Assembly (NCBI GenBank): GCA_027493525.1
Contig: JAOSKN010000002.1
Coordinates: forward strand, 2,017,326 to 2,081,325
Direction of reading: 5' to 3'
DNA: 64,000 nt
Source: Planctomycetota bacterium
Lineage (GTDB): Bacteria; Planctomycetota; SZUA-567; H5-PLA8
Below, piece by piece: positions 25,677 through 32,987 of this stretch (positions are counted from its first letter, which is position 1; every line of letters begins with the position of its first letter). The notes beneath the pieces are model-generated. The model searched no databases. It was not told the origin of the DNA and saw only the letters and a list, made by a program, of their open reading frames with translations. The position numbers and the translations under genes are program-made.

Positions 25677-27953
25677 GTGAAATCCAGTACGCCGGCCGGC
25701 CGTAGCACCTACGAACGCATGCTGGGCCAGCCCTTGCGGCTTCCCGAGGATTTGCGCGCGCAAATCGAGGCCGAAATGCGCGAGCCGGTCGTCTATTACG
25801 CGCTCGCCGATCTCGACGCTTCGCTGAAGCTCGCGCGTACCTGGGTCGCACTCGGCGCGAAGACCCTCGCGCTGGCTCCAGAGCGCGGCGCCGTGCTCGC
25901 GCTGCCGCGCGACCGGATCCGGACCGTGCGCAAGACGCCGGGGCTGAGCGCCGCGACGCTGGCGCTTCTCGGCGCGCCGGGCGAGCCCGCGCTCGCGCTG
26001 CTCCGCTACAGCCAGCGCCAGGCGCGCGCCATGGAGAACCTCCAGTTCCTCCTCGAACAGGGGCTCAAGGGGCAGGCCGCGCCGCCCGTCGACGCGGACC
26101 GCGCCTACGAGGATTCCGTCACGCAGGGCGTTCGCGAGGCGCAGGCCTCGGTGGCGGCAAACCGGCTCTCGGTCGTCTGGCACCTGCTCTCGTACCTGCG
26201 CCCCTACAAGCGCCGCCTCGCGCTGGGCATGGCCGGCGCGATTTTCCTCGCGCTGCTGAACCTGATTCCGCCGTACCTGACCGGGCGGTTGATCGACGGG
26301 GTGCTCAAGCCCAGCGAGGCCGGGGCGCTGCCGCGCGAGCAGGCGCTGCGCCTGGGCTGGATCCTCGTCGCCGGGGTGGCGGCCGTCTTCGTGCTCCGCG
26401 AACTTCTCCTCTGGGTCCGCCTGCGCATGCTCGCGACGCTGGGCGAGCTCGTCGCCCGCGACATACGCCGCGAACTCTACGAGCACTTGCAGACGCTCTC
26501 GATGAAGTACTTCTCGACCAAGCGCACCGGCAGCCTGATCAGCCGCGTCACCAGCGATACCGACCGGCTCTGGGAGTTCCTCGCCTTCGGCATCGTGGAG
26601 GTGCTCCTCGCGGGGATCACGCTCCTGGGCCTGGGCGCGGTCCTCATCGCCCTGGATTGGCGGCTGGGGTTGCTGATGGCGCTCCCCGTGCCGCTGCTCT
26701 TCGGCGCGATCTGGTGGCACGGGCAGAGCATGCAGGAGGCTTTCCTGCGCTGCTGGCGCAAATGGTCGGCGCTGACGGACGTGCTCTCCGACACCATTCC
26801 CGGCATCAAGGTGGTCAAGGCTTTCAACCGCGAGGAAGGCGAGAAGGCGCGCTTTGGCGGGCGCAACGTGGACTTCACCGACGAATGCAACGGCGTGCAC
26901 GCCTCGTGGACGGCCTTCTGGCCCGCGCTGATGCTGGGCATCCACGCGCTGCTGATCGGGCTCTGGGTCTTCGGGATGCCGCGGATCCTGCATGCGGGCG
27001 AGGCCGGCGTCGCGCCGCTCAGCGTCGGCACCTTCATCGCCTTCCTGCTCTACGCGGGGATGTTCATGCACCCCATCGAGGTCGTCGGGCAGGTCGCGCG
27101 GATGCTCAACCGCGCGACGAGTTCGGCGCACCGCATCTTCGAGGTCCTGGACGCGCGCCCCGAATTCGACGAGCGGGCCGGCGGGCGCCGGCTCGACCCC
27201 GTCCGCGGCCGCGTGACCTTCGAGGACGTGCGCTTCACCTACGACGGGCTGCGCCCGGTGCTGAAAGGCGTCAGCTTCGACGTGCGGCCGGGCGAGATGA
27301 TCGGCCTCGTGGGGCCTTCGGGCGCGGGGAAGACCACCGTCACCAACCTGATCGTGCGCTTCTGCGAGCCGTCCGGCGGGCGCGTCCTGATCGACGGCGT
27401 GCCGCTGCGCGAACTCGATGCGGGCCACTTCCGCAGGCAGGTGGGCATGGTGCTCCAGGACCCGCACCTCTTCCACGGAACCGTCCTGGAGAACATCCGC
27501 TACGGCTGCCCCGAGGCGACGCTGGAACGGGTGCTCGAGGCCGCGCGCGCGGCCAACGCGCACGACTTCATCTGCAAGCTCCCGTACGGCTACGAGACGA
27601 CCGTGGGCGAGCGCGGGCACACCCTCAGCGGCGGCGAACGGCAGCGCATCTCCATCGCGCGGGCGTTAATGACCGACCCGCGCGTGCTGATCCTCGACGA
27701 GGCCACCAGCAGCGTGGACACCGAGACCGAGCGGAAGATCCAGGAGGCGCTCGACCGGCTCGTCAAGGGCCGCACCGTCTTCGCCATCGCGCACCGGCTC
27801 TCGACCCTGAAGCGCGCCAGCCGCCTTTTCGTCGTCGAGGACGGCCAGATCGCCGAGCAGGGCACGCACGAGGAACTGCTCCAGAAGGAGGACGGCGTCT
27901 ACCGCAAGCTGCACCGGCTGCAGCAGGAACTGCATGAGATGTACGCGGTGTGA
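25677..27953 (+). CDS. ABC exporter (half-transporter, fused permease and ATPase) with extra N-terminal domain
   Basis: 758 residues from GTG at 25677, chosen because the frame upstream is not protein-like and crosses the terminator. The first ~150 residues are a soluble extra domain (YALADLDASLKLARTWVALG). Six transmembrane helices follow (~165-470), then the ATPase: Walker A GPSGAGKTT (~545), signature LSGGERQRISIAR (~650), Walker B LILDEATSSVD (~673) and the H-loop AHRLSTL. Such half-transporters work as dimers in the inner membrane and export lipids, peptides or drugs. Together with the DUF1854 gene that follows it matches the pair catalogued as associated with cyanophycin metabolism, although no cyanophycin enzyme is in the window. 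Confidence 0.88.
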   Translation: MKSSTPAGRSTYERMLGQPLRLPEDLRAQIEAEMREPVVYYALADLDASLKLARTWVALGAKTLALAPERGAVLALPRDRIRTVRKTPGLSAATLALLGAPGEPALALLRYSQRQARAMENLQFLLEQGLKGQAAPPVDADRAYEDSVTQGVREAQASVAANRLSVVWHLLSYLRPYKRRLALGMAGAIFLALLNLIPPYLTGRLIDGVLKPSEAGALPREQALRLGWILVAGVAAVFVLRELLLWVRLRMLATLGELVARDIRRELYEHLQTLSMKYFSTKRTGSLISRVTSDTDRLWEFLAFGIVEVLLAGITLLGLGAVLIALDWRLGLLMALPVPLLFGAIWWHGQSMQEAFLRCWRKWSALTDVLSDTIPGIKVVKAFNREEGEKARFGGRNVDFTDECNGVHASWTAFWPALMLGIHALLIGLWVFGMPRILHAGEAGVAPLSVGTFIAFLLYAGMFMHPIEVVGQVARMLNRATSSAHRIFEVLDARPEFDERAGGRRLDPVRGRVTFEDVRFTYDGLRPVLKGVSFDVRPGEMIGLVGPSGAGKTTVTNLIVRFCEPSGGRVLIDGVPLRELDAGHFRRQVGMVLQDPHLFHGTVLENIRYGCPEATLERVLEAARAANAHDFICKLPYGYETTVGERGHTLSGGERQRISIARALMTDPRVLILDEATSSVDTETERKIQEALDRLVKGRTVFAIAHRLSTLKRASRLFVVEDGQIAEQGTHEELLQKEDGVYRKLHRLQQELHEMYAV

Positions 27954-28082
27954 CGTTCTGATTCACCACGGAGGCACGGCGGCACGGAGAACGACAGATA
28001 AGGTCTGATGGGAGCGCCGGAAGCTAGCCGGCGACTCGTGAGCCATAGAGGGCTGAGTGGGCCTCAAATTCAGGAGCAACGC

Positions 28083-28640
28083 ATGACGGCAACATCGTTC
28101 GGTACGGCAAGAGAATCCGGCCGGCAGCAACGGCTCCCCAGCCGCAGGGAGCGTCCGGCCGGTTCGGATGGCGCGGAGGACGCCGGCCCACGGCTCGAAC
28201 GCGCCGCCGACGGGCAGCTCGTGGGTTTTCGCGACGGCAAGCCGGCGCCGCTGCGGGTGGTCCGCTGTTTTCCGTGGACGGAGCCCGGGCGCTTCGTCTC
28301 GCTGCGCGACGAGAAGGACCAGGAGTACGCGCTGGTCCGCGACGCGGCGGACCTGCACGGCGCCTCGCGCGAAGCCTTCGAAGCGGCGCTCGCCGAGGCC
28401 GGCTTTCTCTTCGAGATCGTGCGCATCGAATCGGCCGAGGAGGTCTACGAAATCCGGCACTGGGTCGTCGAGACGGCCCAAGGGCCGCGCACCTTTCAGA
28501 CGAAGCTCGACGACTGGCCGCGCGAACTGCCGAGCGGCGGCTTCCTGGTCCGCGACGTGAACGGCGATTTGTACTGCGTCGCGCCGGGCGAGCGCCTCGA
28601 CGCCAGGAGCCGGCGGATCCTGTGGGCGCTGGCGGAGTGA
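28083..28640 (+). CDS. DUF1854-family protein
   Basis: 185 residues. The DUF1854 core covers about 45-180: VRCFPWTEPGRFVSLRDEKD, EYALVRDAADL, RIESAEEVYEIRHWVVETAQ, GPRTFQTKLDDWPRELPSGG and VRDVNGDLYCV. The first 40 residues are a low-complexity Arg/Gly leader. AGGAG lies 6 nt before the ATG. In known genomes DUF1854 genes follow an ABC exporter of exactly this type, and the 129-bp gap here suggests the same transcript. The biochemical role is unknown; it is predicted to be cytoplasmic. Confidence 0.8.
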   Translation: MTATSFGTARESGRQQRLPSRRERPAGSDGAEDAGPRLERAADGQLVGFRDGKPAPLRVVRCFPWTEPGRFVSLRDEKDQEYALVRDAADLHGASREAFEAALAEAGFLFEIVRIESAEEVYEIRHWVVETAQGPRTFQTKLDDWPRELPSGGFLVRDVNGDLYCVAPGERLDARSRRILWALAE

Positions 28641-28643
28641 GGC

Positions 28644-28671
28644 CGATTTTGGATTTTGGATTTTGGATTGG
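28644..28671. repeat. heptanucleotide repeat (GGATTTT type, 4 units)
   Basis: Four 7-bp units, CGATTTT, GGATTTT twice and GGATTGG, directly after the DUF1854 stop. It belongs to the set of 7-bp-period repeats seen in many spacers of this window. Confidence 0.7.
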
Positions 28672-28740
28672 CCGCGCTCGCGGCAATGGGCAATGCATGT
28701 GTGTGTGCCTGCGGCGTCCCGCGGGGAAGCCACGATAATA

Positions 28741-28801
28741 GCCCAGCCATTCATGGCTGGGGTGGCGGAGGTTAAGGATTATATCGAGTCCCGTCAGGGA
28801 C
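28741..28801. repeat. REP-like double-hairpin element
   Basis: CCCAGCCAT/ATGGCTGGG (28742-28761, 2-nt loop) is followed 26 bp later by GTCCC, GTCA, GGGAC (28788-28801) and GGCTGAATT. Twin hairpins of this type accompany REP-associated tyrosine transposases; one such transposase lies at 56272. A trace of the first hairpin (ATCCCAGCCATT) is seen at 55640. Confidence 0.55.
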
Positions 28802-28854
28802 GGCTGAATTCGTGAATTTGTTGAATAAGATTTGATGAGTGGTATTTAATCTTC

Positions 28855-29175
28855 ATGAAGCTCGGAATTCGATACCACTTGTCTACACTGGTTATAGTCT
28901 CACTTGCGGCGTCCGTCTTGCTGTATATGAACCTGCAAATGTGGCTTCCACCGGAGCAGTTCATTATTGGCCCAAGTGGCGAGGAATTGGCCCTGTATCC
29001 ACTGTCCTATGCGAGAGGGTGGCCTTTTGGATTCCACGATCTGTTTATTCATAATGGAGTGGAGGTTACTACTGGCTTCTCCTGGTTGAACATGACTCTC
29101 AACGTCGCGATCTGTGGACTCATTTCGATCTTGGTAGGATTGGGTGTCGAGTCCTTGCGGTTCAGAAAGACCTGA
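28855..29175 (+). CDS. small membrane protein (106 aa)
   Basis: Two transmembrane helices, residues 8-25 (STLVIVSLAASVLLYMNLQM) and ~80-100 (NVAICGLISILVGLGVESLR), separated by a soluble loop of about 50 residues. The opening MKLGIRYHLSTLVIVSL resembles the many short two-helix proteins of Planctomycetota. Base composition is lower in GC than its neighbours and no clear ribosome binding site is present. Function unknown. A terminator follows the gene. Confidence 0.65.
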   Translation: MKLGIRYHLSTLVIVSLAASVLLYMNLQMWLPPEQFIIGPSGEELALYPLSYARGWPFGFHDLFIHNGVEVTTGFSWLNMTLNVAICGLISILVGLGVESLRFRKT

Positions 29176-29242
29176 GTGCAAAGATTTTCGTACCCCCTCC
29201 GGTGATTGACAGTCCCATTCCATTTCGTAGGCTGTTGGCGTT

Positions 29243-29274
29243 GCCCCGCGCCTCGAGCGCGGGGCGCTTTTTTT
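29243..29274 (+). terminator. rho-independent terminator
   Basis: GCCCCGCGC, CTCGA, GCGCGGGGC followed by GCTTTTTTTTC. It ends transcription from the small membrane protein gene, 35 bp before the APS kinase start. Confidence 0.9.
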
Positions 29275-29308
29275 CACATCTTGAGCGGATCGCCAAAGGA
29301 GCACGTCG

Positions 29309-30046
29309 ATGGCCAAGGGCTTCACGCTGTGGTTCACGGGTCTCTCGGGGTCGGGCAAGTCCACGCTCGCCAACGCCGTCGCGCAGGAACTGCGCGCGCA
29401 GGGGCGCCTGCTGGACATCCTTGACGGCGACGTCGTCCGCCAGCACCTCAGCAAGGGCCTGGGCTTCAGCAAGGAAGACCGCGACACGAACATCCGCCGC
29501 ATCGGCTTCGTCGCGCACCTGATCACGCGCCACGGCGGCGTGGCGATCACCGCCGCGATCAGCCCCTACCGCAACATCCGCGACGAGAACCGCAAGCTGA
29601 TCGGGGACTTCGTCGAGGTCTACGCCAAGTGCCCGCTCGAGGAGTGCGAGAAGCGCGACGTAAAGGGGCTCTACAAGAAGGCCCGCGAAGCCGTCGCCGC
29701 CGGCAAGGGCATGCAGTTCACCGGCATCGACGACCCCTACGAAGAGCCGGCGAACGCCGAGATCGTCGTGGACACCAGCACCTGCACCGTCCAGGACGGC
29801 GTGAAGATGATCCTCGACAAGCTCCACGCGCTGGGCTACCTGGAGGAAGGCGCGCAGGCCAGCGCCGACCACCGCGCGCACCACGAGTACGTTCCGGAAG
29901 AACTGTTGAAGAAGGCCGAGGCCGCGCTGAAGAAGGCCGGCAAGGTCCACACCGACGTGCTGCTGAAGGAACTCCACGTCGGCTTCACCACCGCCGCGCA
30001 CCTCATCGACCGTCTGGCCGAGCAAGGCAAGGTGTCGCTGAAGTAG
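29309..30046 (+). CDS. cysC: adenylylsulfate (APS) kinase with C-terminal winged-helix-like extension
   Basis: 245 residues; the usual CysC length is about 180-200. Residues 1-185 carry the P-loop GLSGSGKST (11-19), the DGD motif [14 protein letters not shown], the RRIGFVA helix, the [17 protein letters not shown] lid and the KGLYKKAR segment. The enzyme phosphorylates adenosine 5'-phosphosulfate to PAPS in the cytoplasm. The last ~50 residues ([20 protein letters not shown] followed by [27 protein letters not shown]) look like the winged helix of FtsK-gamma domains, which is unusual for CysC. The ATG follows AAAGGAG. No sulfate adenylyltransferase is adjacent, but a sulfatase lies 9 kb away. 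Confidence 0.88.
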   Translation: MAKGFTLWFTGLSGSGKSTLANAVAQELRAQGRLLDILDGDVVRQHLSKGLGFSKEDRDTNIRRIGFVAHLITRHGGVAITAAISPYRNIRDENRKLIGDFVEVYAKCPLEECEKRDVKGLYKKAREAVAAGKGMQFTGIDDPYEEPANAEIVVDTSTCTVQDGVKMILDKLHALGYLEEGAQASADHRAHHEYVPEELLKKAEAALKKAGKVHTDVLLKELHVGFTTAAHLIDRLAEQGKVSLK

Positions 30047-30103
30047 TGGCGCACGGCATCCCTGCATTGACACAGTGGGCCGCTGGGGCGCAAAGTCCCC
30101 GCG

Positions 30104-30205
30104 TCACTTCTTGCGCGACCGGTACACCCGCCGCCACTGCTTGAAGAGCAGAAACACGAAGGCCAGGCCCGCCCCAATCACGGCGCCTTCCCAGAAACCG
30201 TCCAT
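30104..30205 (-). CDS. 33-residue single-pass membrane protein
   Basis: This short frame begins MDGFWEGAVIGAGLAFVFLL and continues with FKQWRRVYRSRKK: a clean transmembrane helix (residues 7-20) followed by a positively charged tail that would face the cytoplasm. GAGG lies 7-8 nt upstream of the ATG. The composition and the ribosome binding site argue for a real gene. It lies between cysC (plus) and a secreted protein gene (minus). The role is unknown; it could be a small subunit or regulator of a membrane complex. Confidence 0.5.
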   Translation of the reverse strand: MDGFWEGAVIGAGLAFVFLLFKQWRRVYRSRKK

Positions 30206-30314
30206 AGCCTCGGCCTCGATCCGCCCGCCAATCTATCACGTCGGACGACGAGAAGGCCAATGCCGGGAACCGTATCGAGCCCCCCGCATTCGGCGCTGCG
30301 CATCCGGAATGATT

Positions 30315-30731
30315 CTATTCGGTCTTGGCCTGCTCGGGCGTTGCGGTCTTCTTGGCTTCGCCCGGGTCGGCGGGCGGGGTGGGGGGCGGCGGGAGCGGCG
30401 CGGTGTTGCCGGGATTCGGGCGCGCGGGCGGCTTCTCCTGGTCCGACTCGGGCCGGTAGGCCTCGGCGGCCTTGAGGTTCAGGAAGTAATCGGCGTCCCC
30501 CACGCGCTTTTCGACGATCCCCGTGAGCAGCACCTTCTGCCCATAGAGCGGCGCGCAGAGGTTCTCGGACTCGGTCGTCTTCAGCACGTAATAGGTCTCG
30601 TTCAGCGCGTCGGTGAGCTGCGCGCAGGCGCCGGGCTTGGCGGTCTTCTCGAGCGTCCCGCGGAGGCGCTCCTCGTAGGCGTGCGCGCGCGCGAGGACCA
30701 GGAGCAGGACGCATAAGCCGATGGTTCGCAT
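30315..30731 (-). CDS. secreted hypothetical protein with Pro-rich tail
   Basis: 138 residues. A signal peptide (MRTIGLCVLLLVLARAHA) is followed by an ~75-residue folded part with two cysteines (GACAQLTDALNETYYVLKTT; NLCAPLYGQKVLLTGIVEKR). This has the look of an OB-like domain similar to those in small secreted 'nucleic-acid-binding-like' proteins, then a disordered Pro/Ala tail. GAGG lies 8 nt before the ATG. Not otherwise recognised; location outside the cytoplasmic membrane. Confidence 0.65.
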   Translation of the reverse strand: MRTIGLCVLLLVLARAHAYEERLRGTLEKTAKPGACAQLTDALNETYYVLKTTESENLCAPLYGQKVLLTGIVEKRVGDADYFLNLKAAEAYRPESDQEKPPARPNPGNTAPLPPPPTPPADPGEAKKTATPEQAKTE

Positions 30732-30784
30732 GGTCGGGAGCCTCGTTCGCTATGCTGTATAGACGCGGCGAACCGGCGCGCGTC

Positions 30785-31137
30785 TCAGCGTTTTTTCGCG
30801 CGTTTCGGGGGCTTTCGGCCGCTGGAAACGTCTTCAATCCAGTCGAGGAACGCCACGCCGTTGGCGAAGCCCATGGTGCTCATGGCGAGGAACGCGACGT
30901 GCCGCAGTTCGTCGGGCTGCAGGCCGGCCTCCAGGCCCTTGCGCACGGCCGCGCGGGAGGCGCCTTCCATGCGCGCGCCGAAGGCCAGGCCCAGCTTGAC
31001 CAGCCGCCGCTCGCGCGGGCTCAGCGGTCCGGCCTGTTCGCACGCCTTCCCGAAGGCCTCGTAGGCCTCCACGAGCCGCGGCTGCTTGCGCTTCAGGGCC
31101 AGGTACTTCTCGGGCGGCTTACCGGGGATTGAGGCAC
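30785..31137 (-). CDS. carboxymuconolactone decarboxylase (CMD/AhpD-like) family protein, frameshift near start
   Basis: About 117 residues. The CMD domain includes EAYEAFGKACEQAGPLSPRE, RLVKLGLAFGARMEGASRAA, then GLEAGLQPDELRHVAFLAMS and MGFANGVAFLDWIEDV. The redox CxxC of peroxidase-type AhpD members is absent, the usual pair being replaced by EGASR, so it is a non-redox member. The good ribosome binding site AAGGAG precedes a GTG at 31137, but that frame stops after 14 codons. Joining it one base later (near the GGGG at 31124-31127) gives a normal N-terminus ending in GKPPEKYLALKRKQPRLVEA. I therefore annotate the whole stretch with an indel. Function unknown. Confidence 0.65.
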
Positions 31138-31180
31138 GGTGGGCTCCTTATGATCGAACTTGGGAACGGTCCCTGCGGCG

Positions 31181-32782
31181 TTACATGCCCTGCGTCTTTT
31201 CCTCGACGGGCTTCGGGGCGTACTGCTGGAGCAGTTGTTCCACGACGCCGTCCTGGGGCATCGGGATCAGTTTCTCCTTCAGCGCGGCGGCCAGGACCGC
31301 GGCGGCCTGCGCGCGCCGGTCGGCGGGGCCCTCGGTGAGCAGCGCCTTGATCCCGGCCTCGCTGCCCTGCCCGGTCGCGGAGAGGAAGAGGCGCAGGTAA
31401 CCCTCGTCCTGCGTCAACTCGTGCCGGACCTCCTTGAGGATCTTCCAGGCGTTGAGCGCATCCAGGCCCTGCCCCTTCACGAGCGCCTCCGCGGCCCACG
31501 GGACGCGCCGCGCCTCGAACCGGGTCCGCAACAGATCGTGCGCGGTGTTGGCGGAACTCCCCTCGGGGCCGTTCCGTTCGAACGACCTGAGGCACGCCTG
31601 GAAGATCCGCTCGTCGCCGGCGTACCCGCCGCGCTCGAGCGCCTCCTCGTAGAACGGCAGGATCGCCTCGACGATGTAGCGGTTCTCGAGCAGGCCCGCG
31701 GCTTCGTAGGGGACTTCGGGGCTCTTGGGGTGCTCGCGGACCAGTTCCCAGGTCCGCTCGATGACGCGGCTGCTGCGCTCCTTGTCCAGCAGGTTCCGCA
31801 CCTTTACGCGCGTCTCCAGGGCGAGCAGGCGCGGTTCGAGCGGCTTCAGGTAGCGCTTGGCGTCGACCTGCGCGCGCAGCCACGCCGCGGCCTCCTCCTC
31901 GGTGCGCTCCTTTTCGAGGAACTCCGCCTGCCGGCGCGCGGACTCGAAGGCGATTTCGCGCAGCTTTTCTTCCTCGGGGTGCTGGAGCCACAGCTCGTGG
32001 GCGGCTTCGTGCGCGATCAGCGGCTCGCCGCCGTCCAGGAGCGCCTGGGGGCGCTTCCAGAGCGGCTCGGCCGGCTTCGTGTCGGCGGGCGGCGGCTTCC
32101 AGACGAAGGCGACGGCCAGCGCGGCGACGGCCAGCGCCGCCGCGGCAAGCCACCAGGCCTTGCCGCTCTTCTGCGCGCCCACGTCGCGCAGACCCTCGAT
32201 GCGCGGGCCCAGCGCGGTGAGGTGCACGCAGGTACCGAGTTTCCGCGCCTGCTCGCTGGTCGGATCCTGGGTGACGCGGAAGACGCGGACGGGGTGGGGG
32301 ATGCCCTGGAAGGTCTTTTCCCCGACCTCCGCCGAGGGAACCTCCTTGCGGTTCATCGCCAGATAGACGGCCTCGGTGAAGTAGACCTCGCCGGCCTCGG
32401 TGACGCCTTCCAGCCGCGCGGCGATGTTGACGGCCTCGCCCAGCACGTCGCCGTCTTTCAGCTCCACGTCGCCGGCGTTGATGGCCACGCGGACCTTGAG
32501 CCGCTCCTTCTCCGGCATGTTCGTGTTGAACTTGCGCAGGACCTCCTGGATCGCCAGGCCGCAGAGCACCGCGTCGGTGGCGCTGTCGAAGTGGACCAGG
32601 AACGCGTCGCCGATGGTCTTGACCACGGTGCCTTCGAAGTAGCGGATCACGGGGAGCAGCAGGTTGTCGTGCTTCTTGAGCAGGTTCACGAGGCCCTGGC
32701 GGGTCTCCTTGGAGGTCCGCTCCGTGAACCCCTTGATGTCCGTGAACATGATGGACAGGTTCTTCGTGGGCATGGCGGGCAT
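31181..32782 (-). CDS. class III adenylate/guanylate cyclase, membrane anchored
   Basis: 533 residues from MPAMPTKNLSIMFTDIKGFT. The catalytic domain is N-terminal (~5-170): the metal aspartates lie in FTDIKGFT and TIGDAFLVHFD, the adenine-selecting Lys in VVKTIGD, and the transition-state Asn/Arg in GEAVNIAARLE. This set fits cyclic-AMP synthesis. One transmembrane helix lies at ~207-228 (AWWLAAAALAVAALAVAFVW). A ~300-residue helical, TPR-like domain follows and would face the periplasm. A cyclase with its sensor behind the catalytic domain is unusual but known. A longer frame to 32962 lacks protein-like content and crosses two heptamer repeats. Confidence 0.85.
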   Translation of the reverse strand: MPAMPTKNLSIMFTDIKGFTERTSKETRQGLVNLLKKHDNLLLPVIRYFEGTVVKTIGDAFLVHFDSATDAVLCGLAIQEVLRKFNTNMPEKERLKVRVAINAGDVELKDGDVLGEAVNIAARLEGVTEAGEVYFTEAVYLAMNRKEVPSAEVGEKTFQGIPHPVRVFRVTQDPTSEQARKLGTCVHLTALGPRIEGLRDVGAQKSGKAWWLAAAALAVAALAVAFVWKPPPADTKPAEPLWKRPQALLDGGEPLIAHEAAHELWLQHPEEEKLREIAFESARRQAEFLEKERTEEEAAAWLRAQVDAKRYLKPLEPRLLALETRVKVRNLLDKERSSRVIERTWELVREHPKSPEVPYEAAGLLENRYIVEAILPFYEEALERGGYAGDERIFQACLRSFERNGPEGSSANTAHDLLRTRFEARRVPWAAEALVKGQGLDALNAWKILKEVRHELTQDEGYLRLFLSATGQGSEAGIKALLTEGPADRRAQAAAVLAAALKEKLIPMPQDGVVEQLLQQYAPKPVEEKTQGM

Positions 32783-32830
32783 TGTGCCCAGGGACGGGGG
32801 AGGGGCAAGCGAGAAAGCGGATCCCATTTG

Positions 32831-32858
32831 GGATTGCGGATTTTGGATTGAGGATTGA
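32831..32858. repeat. heptanucleotide repeat (GGATTNN type, 4 units)
   Basis: GGATTGC, GGATTTT, GGATTGA, GGATTGA. It is the mirror of the repeat at 32953-32987, about 95 bp away. Confidence 0.7.
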
Positions 32859-32952
32859 AATGCCCCCTGATCGGGAGCATGAGCAATGCACGAAACGTTG
32901 CCTGGGGAGTTGAGAGTAGCAGCGTGTCGTGCGTTCGAAGCGCTGAACCGTT

Positions 32953-32987
32953 CAATCCGCAATCCAAAATCCGCAATCCGAAATCTT
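32953..32987. repeat. heptanucleotide repeat (CAATCCG type, 5 units)
   Basis: CAATCCG, CAATCCA, AAATCCG, CAATCCG, AAATCTT: the inverted counterpart of the repeat at 32831-32858. It runs into the end of the next gene. Confidence 0.7.

Noticed and set aside
32783-32962. 60-residue N-terminal extension of the cyclase
   Set aside because: It crosses two heptamer repeats and has no ribosome binding site; the conserved domain starts at the internal Met.
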